Assembly (NCBI GenBank): GCA_947178085.1 | Contig: CAMWWS010000186.1 | Coordinates: 1-5,846, forward strand | Reading direction: 5' to 3' | DNA from: an uncultured Lachnospiraceae bacterium | GTDB lineage: Bacteria > Bacillota_A > Clostridia > Lachnospirales > Lachnospiraceae | DNA length: 5,846 nt | Shown: piece by piece, positions 5,824-5,846 of the stretch | Layout: each line of letters opens with the position of its first letter | Position numbering within the stretch: position 1 is the first letter of the stretch | Made by a program: the position numbers and the translations under genes | The notes under the pieces: model-generated | The model's database searches: none | Told to the model about the DNA's origin: nothing | What the model saw: only the letters and a program-made list of their open reading frames with translations

Positions 5824-5846
5824 TATACACATCTCCGAGCCCACGG
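5816..5846. other. Probable Illumina Nextera adapter contamination at the contig end
   Basis: Bases 5824-5845 (TATACACATCT followed by CCGAGCCCACG) are identical over 22 nt to the Nextera read-2 transposase adapter: the end of the reverse-complemented mosaic end plus the adapter tail. The eight bases before (5816-5823, CTGACTAA) match the adapter's CTGTCTCT at 5 of 8. They interrupt the CRISPR spacer that starts at 5793, where another repeat would be expected near 5829. This is an artefact of library preparation rather than genome, so the window's right edge is very likely a contig end. Confidence 0.9.

Noticed and set aside
5821..5840. ACACATC at 5827-5833 as the start of a further CRISPR repeat
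   Set aside because: Only seven bases match the repeat, at the wrong distance (28-nt spacer), and the stretch is fully explained by the adapter sequence.

Overview
The window looks like a contig end from a low-to-mid GC Firmicute, most probably a Lachnospiraceae-type Clostridium. This is inferred from the strong AGGAGG-type ribosome sites, the short intergenic gaps, a four-helix CmpB-like membrane protein, a small bacterial PH-domain protein, an E. coli-type pyrB-pyrI pair, and a CRISPR repeat with the I-B-like ACAT-GGG-ATGT hairpin. No genus can be assigned from sequence reading alone.

Left part (1-2290, minus strand): a tetrahydrofolate operon transcribed leftwards in the order folC, folE, folP. 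folC and folE overlap by 17 bp. folP follows after 38 bp and runs off the left edge after its first 128 codons. A modest promoter candidate for folC lies inside the start of the divergent neighbour.

Middle (2346-3333): a CmpB-family membrane protein on the plus strand starts back to back with folC. It converges with a PH-domain (DUF304-like) gene on the minus strand, and the two coding ends overlap by 26 bp. The 207-bp gap upstream of the PH gene holds two well-formed divergent sigma-A promoters, one for the PH gene and one for a nitroreductase gene, plus a TACAA-N4-TTGTA palindrome just downstream of the nitroreductase promoter.

Right-centre (3334-5387, plus strand): the nitroreductase reading frame is interrupted by an in-frame TAA at codon 51 and then stays open to a normal family C-terminus, so it is a pseudogene or carries a sequencing error. 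A strong intrinsic terminator sits between it and pyrB, ending only about 10 bases before the pyrB ribosome site. It is therefore a candidate attenuator for pyrB-pyrI, the catalytic and regulatory chains of aspartate transcarbamoylase in pyrimidine synthesis. A long hairpin follows pyrI.

Right end (5388-5846): the trailer end of a CRISPR array. Two decayed repeats are followed by three identical 30-nt repeats, with 34-36 nt spacers. No cas genes are in view. The array is cut off by what reads as Illumina Nextera transposase adapter sequence (22 exact bases at 5824-5845), so the last ~30 bases are probably an assembly artefact and not genome. I found no convincing undescribed system. The most useful points are the broken nitroreductase ahead of a possible pyrBI attenuator, the truncated CRISPR array, and the adapter contamination.
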